A stretch of 27,001 nucleotides of DNA, from IMG/VR virus record IMGVR_UViG_3300023227_000025, positions 1 through 27,001 of that record, one strand, 5' to 3'. The notes under the pieces were generated by a model. The model had not been told where the DNA came from and did not search any database. It was given only the letters and a program-made list of their open reading frames with translations. Positions 12,882 to 19,901 of the stretch are shown here, piece by piece; position 1 is the stretch's first letter, and each line of letters opens with the position of its first letter. The DNA comes from a virus. A program made the translations under genes and the position numbers.

Positions 12882-13250
12882 ATGAGCACATTTACAATTA
12901 AAGGCCGCGTGACGGTCATCAAGGACGAGCAGACGTTCGGCAGCGGCTTTAACAAGCGCGAATTCGTGATAAGCGACGAAGCGGACAAATACCCGCAGGA
13001 GATTCAGTTTGAGACCGTGAAGGATAAGACCGAGCTGGTAGCGAAACTAAACCTAGGTGATCTAGTCGAAATCGGATTCGTTATTAACGGGCGCGAGTAT
13101 AACGAGAAGTATTACGTAAATCTCAAAGCGCTACAGATCACCGTGCTAGAGTCGGCGAACCCGGCACCGCGCACCGTGCAAACGGCAGACGCCCCCGAGG
13201 GCGACGGATTTGACCTCGACGATCCGCTAGGCGAAGACGTTCCTTTCTGA
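12882..13250 (+). CDS. Single-stranded DNA-binding protein, DUF3127-like OB fold
   Basis: The 122-residue protein starts [20 protein letters not shown]. The pattern of a beta-barrel start, [11 protein letters not shown] with YPQEIQFE, then [20 protein letters not shown] matches DUF3127, an OB-fold family used as SSB by some phages and Bacteroidota-type bacteria. The C-terminus [12 protein letters not shown] is the acidic tip that SSBs use to recruit repair and replication proteins. An upstream ATG at 12852 lies in the terminator region. It coats ssDNA for replication and for the annealing protein two genes downstream. Confidence 0.85.
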   Translation: MSTFTIKGRVTVIKDEQTFGSGFNKREFVISDEADKYPQEIQFETVKDKTELVAKLNLGDLVEIGFVINGREYNEKYYVNLKALQITVLESANPAPRTVQTADAPEGDGFDLDDPLGEDVPF

Positions 13251-13290
13251 CCTGCAACAGCAACCAACCACAGCAACCACACCACACACC

Positions 13291-13482
13291 ATGACAGATC
13301 AACCAGCACCAATCAAAGCAGCCCGCGTCAACCGCGTGAGGCTCAACACGTTCATCACCCCGACCACGCACGCGACGGTCAAACGGCTCAACCGCGAAGG
13401 CGTCGGACGCAGCGACGGCGCAGTCATCGACCTCGCCGTCAGTGACCTCGCATACAAGGTAGCCAAAGGGGGCAGCGAGTGA
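13291..13482 (+). CDS. Small protein, possible ribbon-helix-helix
   Basis: The 63-residue product contains RVRLNTFITPTTHATVKRLN followed by GVGRSDGAVIDLAV. The layout is a short strand, a helix, a GRSDG turn and a second helix, as in MetJ/Arc-type ribbon-helix-helix proteins (strand, helix, G.[ST].[GS].., helix). The leader is CA-rich (ACCACACACC before ATG). The 3' end contains GGGGGCAGC, which serves as ribosome-binding site for the overlapping next gene. Confidence 0.6.
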   Translation: MTDQPAPIKAARVNRVRLNTFITPTTHATVKRLNREGVGRSDGAVIDLAVSDLAYKVAKGGSE

Positions 13483-14297
13483 GCGCGGAAACAAAGGCCA
13501 CACGCCAGCCGCTATTTGCTCGACTATCAAGCATTAACGTAAGTGAGCACACGGAAAAAAAGAAGGATCTAACGTATCTTTCTTGGGCACACGCATGGCG
13601 CATATTTAAGACTGAGGCACCTGATGCAACATATGAAATAGGTAAAACCGAAAACACTCCTGGCCTCGGATTTATGTGCCATACTAAAGTCACGGCAGAG
13701 GGCGAAAGTCATGTAATGTGGCTACCTGTCATGGACGGAGCAAATAAAGCGCAGAAGATTGATAGCTATACCTATGAAACGCGTTACGGGCAGAAAACTT
13801 GCGAAGGCGCGACCATGTTTGATATCAATAAAACAATTATGCGCTGCCTAGTTAAGAATCTGGCAATGTTCGGGCTAGGCATCAATATTTACGCAGGTGA
13901 AGACTTACCCGCTGGCGAGACACCTGAGGCTGAGAAACCTGCACCTAAGGCCACGACACCAACCACACCACACCCCGCCACCATACAGAAGACGCCCGCA
14001 GAAAAAGCCGAGGCATGGGCGGCCAAACGTGCCGAGCTGAAATGGTTCGAGATTGTCAACCCGCTGGCGACTCCGGCGAAGTGGAAGGGCAAACCGCTTT
14101 CTGACCTCGCTGCTGACGGCGACATTAAGAGCCTACAGGCAATCAAGACATTCTTTGCAAAGTCAGAAAGCGCTAACACTCCCGCGCTCACCGGGCTACT
14201 CAAAAAACTAGACATGGCCATAGCGGAGGCCAAGTCCAACGAGGTGCCGACAGCTACCGATCCCGAAACAGGTAAAGAGGTCAATGCCCCGTATTAG
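13479..14297 (+). CDS. Single-strand annealing protein, DUF1071/Rad52-like (Sak-type)
   Basis: The 272-residue protein starts at GTG 13479, overlapping the upstream gene by 4 bp, with GGGGG 9 bp before it. YLSWAHAWRIFKTEAPDATY (33-52), WLPVMDGANKAQ (81-92) and the long block FDINKTIMRCLVKN with MFGLGINIYAGEDLP (114-144) are hallmark DUF1071 motifs. This family is placed with Rad52-like phage annealing proteins. Residues 150-180 are a Pro/Thr/Ala linker, and 180-272 a helical extension not normally part of the core, perhaps for contacting SSB or a nuclease. It anneals complementary ssDNA during phage recombination. No exonuclease partner was recognised nearby. Confidence 0.88.
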   Translation: MSAETKATRQPLFARLSSINVSEHTEKKKDLTYLSWAHAWRIFKTEAPDATYEIGKTENTPGLGFMCHTKVTAEGESHVMWLPVMDGANKAQKIDSYTYETRYGQKTCEGATMFDINKTIMRCLVKNLAMFGLGINIYAGEDLPAGETPEAEKPAPKATTPTTPHPATIQKTPAEKAEAWAAKRAELKWFEIVNPLATPAKWKGKPLSDLAADGDIKSLQAIKTFFAKSESANTPALTGLLKKLDMAIAEAKSNEVPTATDPETGKEVNAPY

Positions 14298-14318
14298 CTG
14301 AGCATAGACATCCCGACC

Positions 14319-14337
14319 GTATCCACAAATCAACTAC
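14319..14337 (+). promoter_or_regulatory. 19-bp GTATCC element, copy 7
   Basis: GTATCCACAAATCAACTAC continues ACTACGAGC into the ATG at 14347. It is the first intergenic space after the annealing protein. Confidence 0.6.
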
Positions 14338-14346
14338 ACTACGAGC

Positions 14347-14502
14347 ATGAGTGACCAGACCGACAAGCCCGCCTCGCCCGATAAGGTGCAAGCAGAAAAA
14401 GAAGCCTCTCTCGCCGAAGTCGCGCAGTCAATCAGTCCACGCACTGCGCGGCTGGGATGGATGCCGGACGAGTGCCGCAATTTCGAGGACTGGGACATAT
14501 AA
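14347..14502 (+). CDS. 51-residue small protein
   Basis: ATG 14347 to TAA 14500-14502, nine bases after the 19-bp element. The product starts MSDQTDKPASPDKVQ, has a Glu/Ala helix (EKEASLAEVAQSI) and ends with an acidic-aromatic tail (NFEDWDI). That tail resembles the protein-recruiting C-termini of SSB-like or clamp-binding proteins. No family recognised. Confidence 0.55.
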   Translation: MSDQTDKPASPDKVQAEKEASLAEVAQSISPRTARLGWMPDECRNFEDWDI

Positions 14503-14544
14503 CTGTTCCTCTACCTCACCACATAACACACACACGAAAACGAA

Positions 14545-15426
14545 ATGAAAAAACCACACGAAATTACGATTCCCGAAATCGACGAAAGCGCACCGCTCGC
14601 CTTATTTAATGGCGACCGGCTCAAACTGGAAATCGACAAGCTGGAGCTAGAAATTAAATCCCTTGTCCTCGATCCAACCAACCCCGCTGAGCACAAACAC
14701 TACGGCAGCATCGGCCTCAAGATCGGTAAATTTTTCGCAGCCATCGACCGCGCTGGAAAGTCGCTAGTCGATCCACTCAAGCAGGAAGCTAAGAAGGTTG
14801 ACGCTCAGCGCAGCATTGCAAAGAGCCGAGGCGCAGAGCTCAAGGCTGATTTCCTCTTTCCGCGCACGCAATACGACGCGGAGGTCGCAGCACACGCCAA
14901 AGCGATCACGGACGCGATGGAGCTGATGCAGAACGGGCATCACCGCGTAGGTGAGTTCCGATCCGCAACGCTGGCCGAATGGGACGCGCACATTGCAGCA
15001 ATCAACGCCGTGGAGCTGTCACAGTCGTTCTTCGGCGACCGCCTAGCCGAAGCCCGCGAACTGCAAGGCACCGCGCTGGAAATGAACACAGCACGCCGCG
15101 CCAAGTTTATCGAAGACGAGGCAGCACTAGAAGCAGGCCGCGCCGCGCTCAAAGTGCAACAGGACGCCGAGGCAGCAAAGCGCCACGCTGAGCGCGTAGC
15201 GGCGCAGGAAAAGGCTAAGGGTGATGCCGCGCCCGCGCAGCCCAAAGAGGAAGTGAATCCTTTGTCACTGAAAGAGTGGGAATCAAGTATGGAATTACTC
15301 GTAAAAAATGCAAAGAATAATATTTACGGGCATCTTGTAGCTTACGGAATGCCCAAAGAAAGCGCAATTAAGTTCATCGACGCGATTGCCGATGGACTTA
15401 CTGAGCACCTGAAAATCGTAACTTAA
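14545..15426 (+). CDS. Coiled-coil protein of the recombination cluster
   Basis: The 293-residue protein starts MKKPHEITIPEID after a CA-rich leader. Residues 25-125 are a long charged helical region (KIGKFFAAIDRAGKSLVDPL, KKVDAQRSIAKSRG) like the helical proteins that accompany phage annealing or RecT-like proteins (DUF1351-type layout). An Ala/Glu/Arg coiled coil runs from about 160 to 235, and the C-terminal 60 residues form a separate small domain with a more A/T-rich codon use. The role is unproven; it may be a partner of the annealing protein. Confidence 0.65.
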   Translation: MKKPHEITIPEIDESAPLALFNGDRLKLEIDKLELEIKSLVLDPTNPAEHKHYGSIGLKIGKFFAAIDRAGKSLVDPLKQEAKKVDAQRSIAKSRGAELKADFLFPRTQYDAEVAAHAKAITDAMELMQNGHHRVGEFRSATLAEWDAHIAAINAVELSQSFFGDRLAEARELQGTALEMNTARRAKFIEDEAALEAGRAALKVQQDAEAAKRHAERVAAQEKAKGDAAPAQPKEEVNPLSLKEWESSMELLVKNAKNNIYGHLVAYGMPKESAIKFIDAIADGLTEHLKIVT

Positions 15427-15476
15427 TCAACCAGCCGACGCGCACCCACAGCGCGCGCCAAGGCTCAATCAACGCT

Positions 15477-15495
15477 GTATCCACAATCCCACTAC
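15477..15495 (+). promoter_or_regulatory. 19-bp GTATCC element, copy 8
   Basis: GTATCCACAATCCCACTAC ends two bases before the ATG at 15498, the closest spacing of any copy. Confidence 0.6.
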
Positions 15496-15497
15496 AC

Positions 15498-16010
15498 ATG
15501 CAAATACTCAAATTCATACTCAAGCCGAAACTCGTGCTTTCAAAGATTAACAATGACTCCGACCAAGGCGAGGAAACCCGCACGAGCGAGTCACCTGAAA
15601 AGCCGATGGACGAATGCTTCACCGCAATGCAAGCGCTCTCTGACGTTGTAATCAGCGTGCTTGAACTACCCACCACATACGCTGGCAAGAAAGGCGAGGA
15701 AACCCTGCGCCCGTATGGTTTCAACCTGAGCCACACTAGCGAGGGGACGCGATCAATCAGCGTGCTCTTCAAGAAGGCGCTCCGAAACGGCAAGACGCAC
15801 AAAGGCGAGACCCCGCTAATCCAGATCGACGAGCCAGCAGGCTCGGAGAAAGAAGAGCGCGGACTTGCTGCCGGCGAGGCGGCAACTTGCAACCAAGCAA
15901 TCGCTGCCGCAACATTGTATATCGCTGGCACGCGTCAGCAGCAGACAATGGACGGGATGATGGTAGGGAGGATTGACCCCAACCAGGAAGACCTAGGGCT
16001 AGAAGACTAA
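15498..16010 (+). CDS. Hypothetical protein
   Basis: The 170-residue protein starts MQILKFILKPKLVL. Residues 35-115 look like a compact alpha/beta domain (ECFTAMQALSDVVISVLEL, then TRSISVLFKKALRNG). Residues 125-150 form an Ala-rich helix (AAGEAATCNQAIAAATLYIA), and the end is acidic (DPNQEDLGLED). No family recognised. It lies between the coiled-coil protein and an unknown protein in the recombination/replication block. Confidence 0.65.
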   Translation: MQILKFILKPKLVLSKINNDSDQGEETRTSESPEKPMDECFTAMQALSDVVISVLELPTTYAGKKGEETLRPYGFNLSHTSEGTRSISVLFKKALRNGKTHKGETPLIQIDEPAGSEKEERGLAAGEAATCNQAIAAATLYIAGTRQQQTMDGMMVGRIDPNQEDLGLED

Positions 16011-16017
16011 CCTGTGC

Positions 16018-16044
16018 GCGGCGCAAGTCCGACCCTCGCGCCGC
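16018..16044 (+). other. GC-rich leader hairpin
   Basis: GCGGCGC (16018-16024) pairs perfectly with GCGCCGC (16038-16044) around 13 bases. No T-run follows; it may be an mRNA 5' or 3' stabiliser before the ATG at 16063. Confidence 0.4.
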
Positions 16045-16062
16045 AACCAAACCACACACACC

Positions 16063-16857
16063 ATGACTACGATCCACGAAGAAGCCCGCGAGCTATACCG
16101 CCGCATTGCAGCCCGGCACAAAGCTAGCCAAGACCCGCTTGACCATCTCGTGATGGTGACGCTAGCCAAGATCATGCCGATGATACCAGAGCGCAAGCCC
16201 GGCGGACTGCACCCTTTTCACATCACGCTGATCAAGGGACTGACGCCGAACTTTGACCCCAATGTTAAACGACCTGAGAGCGAGACAAAAGCGTGGAAAA
16301 AGATCGAGGCGCACGTCACAGCAACCGGAGCGGAAACCGTCCGCATGTTTATGCGGCTCCCGAAACCAAAAGCAAAATCGAACGGCGACTCGTTTGACGA
16401 CCATCTGAGTAAGCGCCCTAAGAGCGTGCAGCGGCTCTGCAATATCTACGCGGACATCCTAGCGACCGCAGACGACTATTTCAGATTGCACCCGTCCAAA
16501 GGGCGGGGCCGCAACTCCACAGCGTCGAACACGCCATCCGCACCAGCTGACTGGGTTGACCGCGTGCCTGGCGGCTGGAAGCAATTCGCGTGGGTGGATT
16601 TCTGCCGCAAATACCCGACCGAATCAGCGCAGGTATTTCGTGGCGAAGATTTGACTATCGGATTTGAAGAGTGCACGCCTGCCGATTTAGACGCGGCCTT
16701 ACGTGGCGAGGGCATTGAGTTTAAGCCGCTGACGAAATGGCAACAAGCCGAGGCTGACGCGAGCCGACTACGCCGTAACGAGGACAAACAAGCGATGCAG
16801 TATGGCCGCGCTGAGCTAGAGCGGCGTGATGGGGGCGCTGTGACGAGCGGGATCTAA
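16063..16857 (+). CDS. Hypothetical phage replication-block protein
   Basis: The 264-residue protein starts MTTIHEEARELYRRIAARHK after the leader ACCACACACACC. It has a helical N-terminus, then a basic middle (NVKRPESETKAWKKIEAH, LPKPKAKSNGDS, KRPKSVQRLC), then a linker of Ser/Ala/Pro (NSTASNTPSAPADW) and a C-terminal charged helix. Its length and position between recombination genes would suit a replication initiator or helicase loader, but no diagnostic motif is visible and I do not recognise it. Confidence 0.65.
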   Translation: MTTIHEEARELYRRIAARHKASQDPLDHLVMVTLAKIMPMIPERKPGGLHPFHITLIKGLTPNFDPNVKRPESETKAWKKIEAHVTATGAETVRMFMRLPKPKAKSNGDSFDDHLSKRPKSVQRLCNIYADILATADDYFRLHPSKGRGRNSTASNTPSAPADWVDRVPGGWKQFAWVDFCRKYPTESAQVFRGEDLTIGFEECTPADLDAALRGEGIEFKPLTKWQQAEADASRLRRNEDKQAMQYGRAELERRDGGAVTSGI

Positions 16858-16861
16858 TATC

Positions 16862-17329
16862 ATGCCACTAACCAAACAGACCTACCGCGTAATCCTACGC
16901 ACCCCCCAAGACGTAGCCCGAACGCACGCAATCATCGACAACGCGCAGGTGGGCACCGACACACCTTACGAGGTCACGGTCAAACCGTATGAGCTGACTC
17001 GCTCGCAGGCTCAGAATCGGCTCTACCGCAAATGGCTGGCGATCATCTGCGAAGAGACAGGTCAGGACACCGACAGCCTACACGTGCTATTCAAGGAGCG
17101 CTTCTTAGTGCCGCTACTATGCGCCGCAGATGATACGTTTGCTGACCGCGTGCAGGCGGTCAAACAGCTACGGCGGGATGGGGCGCACGAGATGGCGGAC
17201 TTCGCCAAGGGCATCATACTGGACTACGCCAGCACCACCTCGCTGAAAGTCCGCGGAATGACAACATACCTTGACAACGTGTCGGTTTTCGCGGCTGAAT
17301 TAGGCATCACGCTTTTACCACCAGAATAA
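16862..17329 (+). CDS. ninB: NinB/Orf-family recombination mediator
   Basis: The 155-residue protein has PYEVTVKPYELTRSQAQNRL then YRKWLAII (35-62), the hallmark of the NinB family (lambda Orf), where 'R...QNrlyw.wl' opens the helical core. The length is close to lambda Orf (about 146). Orf binds ssDNA and SSB and helps load recombinases in place of RecFOR. It lies 4 bp after the preceding gene. Together with the SSB and the annealing protein it forms a recognisable recombination module. Confidence 0.85.
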   Translation: MPLTKQTYRVILRTPQDVARTHAIIDNAQVGTDTPYEVTVKPYELTRSQAQNRLYRKWLAIICEETGQDTDSLHVLFKERFLVPLLCAADDTFADRVQAVKQLRRDGAHEMADFAKGIILDYASTTSLKVRGMTTYLDNVSVFAAELGITLLPPE

Positions 17330-17351
17330 TAACCATCAACCAACACACACA

Positions 17352-17771
17352 ATGATAAACGAAAACACGAAACTAGAACATGGCGGCAAAGTCAAAATAT
17401 CGGGATTATGGCACGGCGTTTTTTGCAGCGGCACCACAGCACCTGAAATTATAATCGGATCAGCGTATGTAAACGCAGGCCACTTAAAGGGAGTGATCGA
17501 GGCTTACGAGCCGCCCGAACCAAAACCTTACGACTGGTCGACAGGCTGCGCAACGTTTGGCGACGACATCAACGCCGCACTGACAGCACGGCACGGCGAC
17601 CCGACGATACGCACGTATGCGGGCGAGGATGCGGCGCAGTATGGGCTGACGGAGGATTCGCGCGTATTGCTCTGGGTCGATGAGCGCTGGATAAATTTCC
17701 CTTTTGAAGCTATTAGTCAAGGCGATCAATGGCGCAAGCAGCCCGCAGCACCAGAGGGAGCCACTGTATGA
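17352..17771 (+). CDS. Hypothetical protein
   Basis: The 139-residue protein starts MINENTKLEHGGKVKISGLW after the leader CAACACACACA. The first 50 residues look like a small beta-barrel (GKVKISGLWHGVF, EIIIGSAYV), joined by a Pro-rich linker (EPPEPKPYDW) to a second small domain ending in VLLWVDERWINFPF. It overlaps the next gene by ATGA. Function unknown. Confidence 0.65.
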   Translation: MINENTKLEHGGKVKISGLWHGVFCSGTTAPEIIIGSAYVNAGHLKGVIEAYEPPEPKPYDWSTGCATFGDDINAALTARHGDPTIRTYAGEDAAQYGLTEDSRVLLWVDERWINFPFEAISQGDQWRKQPAAPEGATV

Positions 17772-18001
17772 GCAAACTGAAATACAGAGCCTGCCAGCGC
17801 GTGAGATTCACCGCCGCCGATACACTACGCGAGGGAGTGATCGACTTTGCACTTAGCTCGCCCGCAGACGACCCATTTGCTGACACCCTCTACGACATCC
17901 AGGACGATCAAGGGCACATGTTCTATGACATCCCAGAGGTGCAGGTGCATGGGCTGGCCGTAGCAAGGGACATATACCAGCGCAAAAGGGGGGGGGCATG
18001 A
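17768..18001 (+). CDS. Hypothetical SH3/KOW-like small protein
   Basis: ATG 17768 is chosen from the ATGA overlap. The 77-residue product reads KYRACQRVRFTAADTLREGV, then DTLYDIQDDQGHMFYDIPEV, the pattern of a small beta-barrel domain (strand 'G..V.F', 'L.Y.I.DD.G..Y.IPE..V'). The last codons (RKRGGA) contain an uninterrupted run of nine G at 17988-17996. A change in run length would alter the C-terminus and the coupling to the ATG at 17998. Confidence 0.65.
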   Translation: MSKLKYRACQRVRFTAADTLREGVIDFALSSPADDPFADTLYDIQDDQGHMFYDIPEVQVHGLAVARDIYQRKRGGA

Positions 18002-18324
18002 GCCGACTCAATCCAGCACACAGTCAACGCGTTACGTTGCCCCCGCACATTATGAGCTTGACGGATTCTGAGCGGCGTTATAATCCGAAGCGTAGCAAGG
18101 ATGAGCAGAGCCTCGGTGCCGAGCAGCGATGCCGGGCGCACAGTGTCACGCAGGATGCCGGGCAGCAGTCACGCTGCGGTAGGTATAGGGTGACACCGTG
18201 CAGGCGCGTGGTGCGGCGTGTGAGTGAGCGGTGGATAGCGTGGGACAGGGGCACATGCAGTGCGGGGCGGGGTTTGGAACAGGGGTTGACATTCTCCGCT
18301 AAGAGTCGGATAAGTAAGCCATGA
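17998..18324 (+). CDS. Doubtful Arg/Cys-rich ORF
   Basis: It starts with an ATGA overlap immediately after the G9 run and reads 108 residues, very rich in Arg and Ser with scattered Cys, and with no hydrophobic core. Its 3' end covers a good promoter and the start of the next gene. The alternative is a 320-bp non-coding spacer; an ATG at 18052 gives a shorter form. The composition looks unlike the other genes, so I rank it as doubtful. Confidence 0.3.
   Translation: MSRLNPAHSQRVTLPPHIMSLTDSERRYNPKRSKDEQSLGAEQRCRAHSVTQDAGQQSRCGRYRVTPCRRVVRRVSERWIAWDRGTCSAGRGLEQGLTFSAKSRISKP
18286..18314 (+). promoter_or_regulatory. Sigma70-like promoter of the HNH operon
   Basis: TTGACA (18286-18291), exactly 17 bp, then GATAAG (18309-18314). 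The ATG at 18321 is six bases further, so transcription would begin close to the start codon. Confidence 0.6.
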
Positions 18325-18503
18325 AAAAACAAATTACATGGGAGTGGCTGGAAGAGCGGTTACAATTGATCAATGCCCGCGCACTTGAAAAGTGGTGTAA
18401 TATGTATCGCGGCAAGCTCAACGATGTGAAACGCGGCAAGGTTAAGCTGACAAGCGCAGAGCTAGACACACTTACGGAAGCTATGGGGGAATTCAAGGTA
18501 TGA
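18321..18503 (+). CDS. Small protein coupled to HNH endonuclease
   Basis: The 60-residue product starts MKKQITWEWLEERLQLINAR, with a basic middle (YRGKLNDVKRGKVKL) and an acidic C-terminal helix (SAELDTLTEAMGEF). The helix - basic turn - helix pattern suggests a small HTH domain, as in the two-helix regulators that precede homing-type endonuclease genes. It overlaps the HNH gene by ATGA and shares its own promoter. Confidence 0.6.
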   Translation: MKKQITWEWLEERLQLINARALEKWCNMYRGKLNDVKRGKVKLTSAELDTLTEAMGEFKV

Positions 18504-19333
18504 CACCGCAAGAGATGACAAACGCTCTTTGCTTCGTCGGTAAGCCAAGAGGCATGGCTAAGAACCGAGGGCTGCATACTTGGGACGTGTTAAAGTATCA
18601 AGGCAAATTGAAGCATGGTAAGGAGGGCAGCCAGTATAAGGGTAGCACCTTCGGGAAGCTTAGCATACCAATGGCGTTGATACAGTCTGCCAATGGTATG
18701 AGTAACAAGGAAATTGCGAAAGGGCAGGGAGTGGCTGAGTCAACAGTAAGTCAGTTCTTGAAACCCCTTGAGATGACCAGCTTCCGACCTTACGGCAAGG
18801 GAATGCGATTCCCGACGCTTGAGAAAGCTTACTTACTAATGGAAGAGCAGAGGCTTAGGGAAAAAGCAAAGGAGTCGAAATACGACGAACGGCGTCATTG
18901 GTCGAAACATACTTCAGTTGCGACACACCGAACATCTAAGAGATACCACAGTGACCCTGCCTTTCGTCTTCGCGCATGTATCTCGTCAGGACTTCGGAAG
19001 CTAATAGGAGGCAGAACTCATAGGCAGCGCAAACTAGAGAAGTTTTGCGGATGCTCGCTTGAGTATTTGAAAGCCCATATCGAATCACAATTCACCAAGG
19101 GCATGGGATGGCATAACTCTAGTGAGTGGCATATAGATCACATCATGCCCAAGTCTTTATACGACCATGCAGATGAAGAGCAAGTAAAGCAGGCATGGAA
19201 CTGGCAGAACCTTCAGCCACTGTGGGCAGCTGATAACCTAACCAAGATGACTAAGATCACCAGACCACAGCAATATCTAGTGCTGGACATAGGTAATCGT
19301 CCCAAAAAGAAAATGGTTCCTCTAAAAGCTTAA
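18500..19333 (+). CDS. HNH endonuclease with internal HTH
   Basis: The 277-residue protein has an HTH at 67-90 (GMSNKEIAKGQGVAESTVSQ), a basic middle, then GCSLEYLKAHIESQF (184-198), MGWHNSSEWHIDHIMPKS (202-219) and WNWQNLQPLWAADNLTK (233-249). The last three blocks are the standard phage HNH layout: W.IDHI.P.S with catalytic His, then NLQPLW..dN..K. Such genes are often free-standing homing endonucleases, and location beside terminase genes is common for HNH proteins, either as mobile genes or as packaging cofactors. Codon use is more A/T-rich than that of the terminase. Confidence 0.85.
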   Translation: MTPQEMTNALCFVGKPRGMAKNRGLHTWDVLKYQGKLKHGKEGSQYKGSTFGKLSIPMALIQSANGMSNKEIAKGQGVAESTVSQFLKPLEMTSFRPYGKGMRFPTLEKAYLLMEEQRLREKAKESKYDERRHWSKHTSVATHRTSKRYHSDPAFRLRACISSGLRKLIGGRTHRQRKLEKFCGCSLEYLKAHIESQFTKGMGWHNSSEWHIDHIMPKSLYDHADEEQVKQAWNWQNLQPLWAADNLTKMTKITRPQQYLVLDIGNRPKKKMVPLKA

Positions 19334-19431
19334 AAAAAACGAGGATTTACGACCTTGCTGCAAAAAGAAAACTTTTCCAAAAATCAGCAACTTGTCATCC
19401 CATTAAAAATCCGCATACTAGGATCAACAGC

Positions 19432-19458
19432 ATGAACAAAACTAATCCGAACCCATGA
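19432..19458 (+). CDS. Possible eight-codon upstream ORF
   Basis: ATG 19432 opens the short frame MNKTNPNP and stops at 19456-19458, overlapping the terminase ATG at 19455 as ATGA. The same kind of overlap joins real genes throughout the window, so it may couple translation. Chance is quite possible. The AT-rich 120-bp spacer before it has a weak TTGTCA/CATACT promoter at about 19391-19418. Confidence 0.25.
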   Translation: MNKTNPNP

Positions 19459-19901
19459 GCAAACCAGCCACATTGACAATGACAAACATCTGCGCCGGAT
19501 GGGACGTCTCCCGCCCGACCGCAGCAATCCGATTGACCGGTGTGGACTTCGCGAAGAAGGGAAACTCCAAGCACTACAAATTGCGCGACGTGGTGAAAGC
19601 CTTTGCCGATCCATCCAAGGTTGCCCCGTCCGAAATGGGAACGACCGACCGCAAGAATCTATCGCAAGCTGAGATCCAAGAAGAGAAGCTCAAGCGCCTG
19701 CGCGGCGAATCAGTCAACGCCATCGAAGTCGAAGCCCTGTTCTGCGACATCTTCAAACGCCTCGCTGACGCCATCAAGGCGTGGGACTGGCTGCCGATCA
19801 AAGCCCGCCGCTCAATCTGCGATCAAATCCGCAGCGAAATTGAGCGGTGCGGAGGAGACGTTGCCAAGTGCAGATTCAAAGTTGCCAACCCGGAAACCTA
19901 A
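19455..19901 (+). CDS. Small terminase subunit
   Basis: The 148-residue protein starts MSKPATLTMTNICAGWDVSR. Residues 8-50 look like a winged-helix/Nu1-type DNA-binding domain (NICAGWDVSRPTAAIRL, YKLRDVVKAFAD). A linker and a charged helix (LSQAEIQEEKLKRLRGE) follow, then a region like the DUF1441/Nu1 C-terminus (EALFCDIFKRLADAIKAWDW) that contacts the large subunit. The stop overlaps the large-subunit start (TAATG). It recognises the packaging site. The assignment rests on position and domain layout. Confidence 0.75.
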   Translation: MSKPATLTMTNICAGWDVSRPTAAIRLTGVDFAKKGNSKHYKLRDVVKAFADPSKVAPSEMGTTDRKNLSQAEIQEEKLKRLRGESVNAIEVEALFCDIFKRLADAIKAWDWLPIKARRSICDQIRSEIERCGGDVAKCRFKVANPET

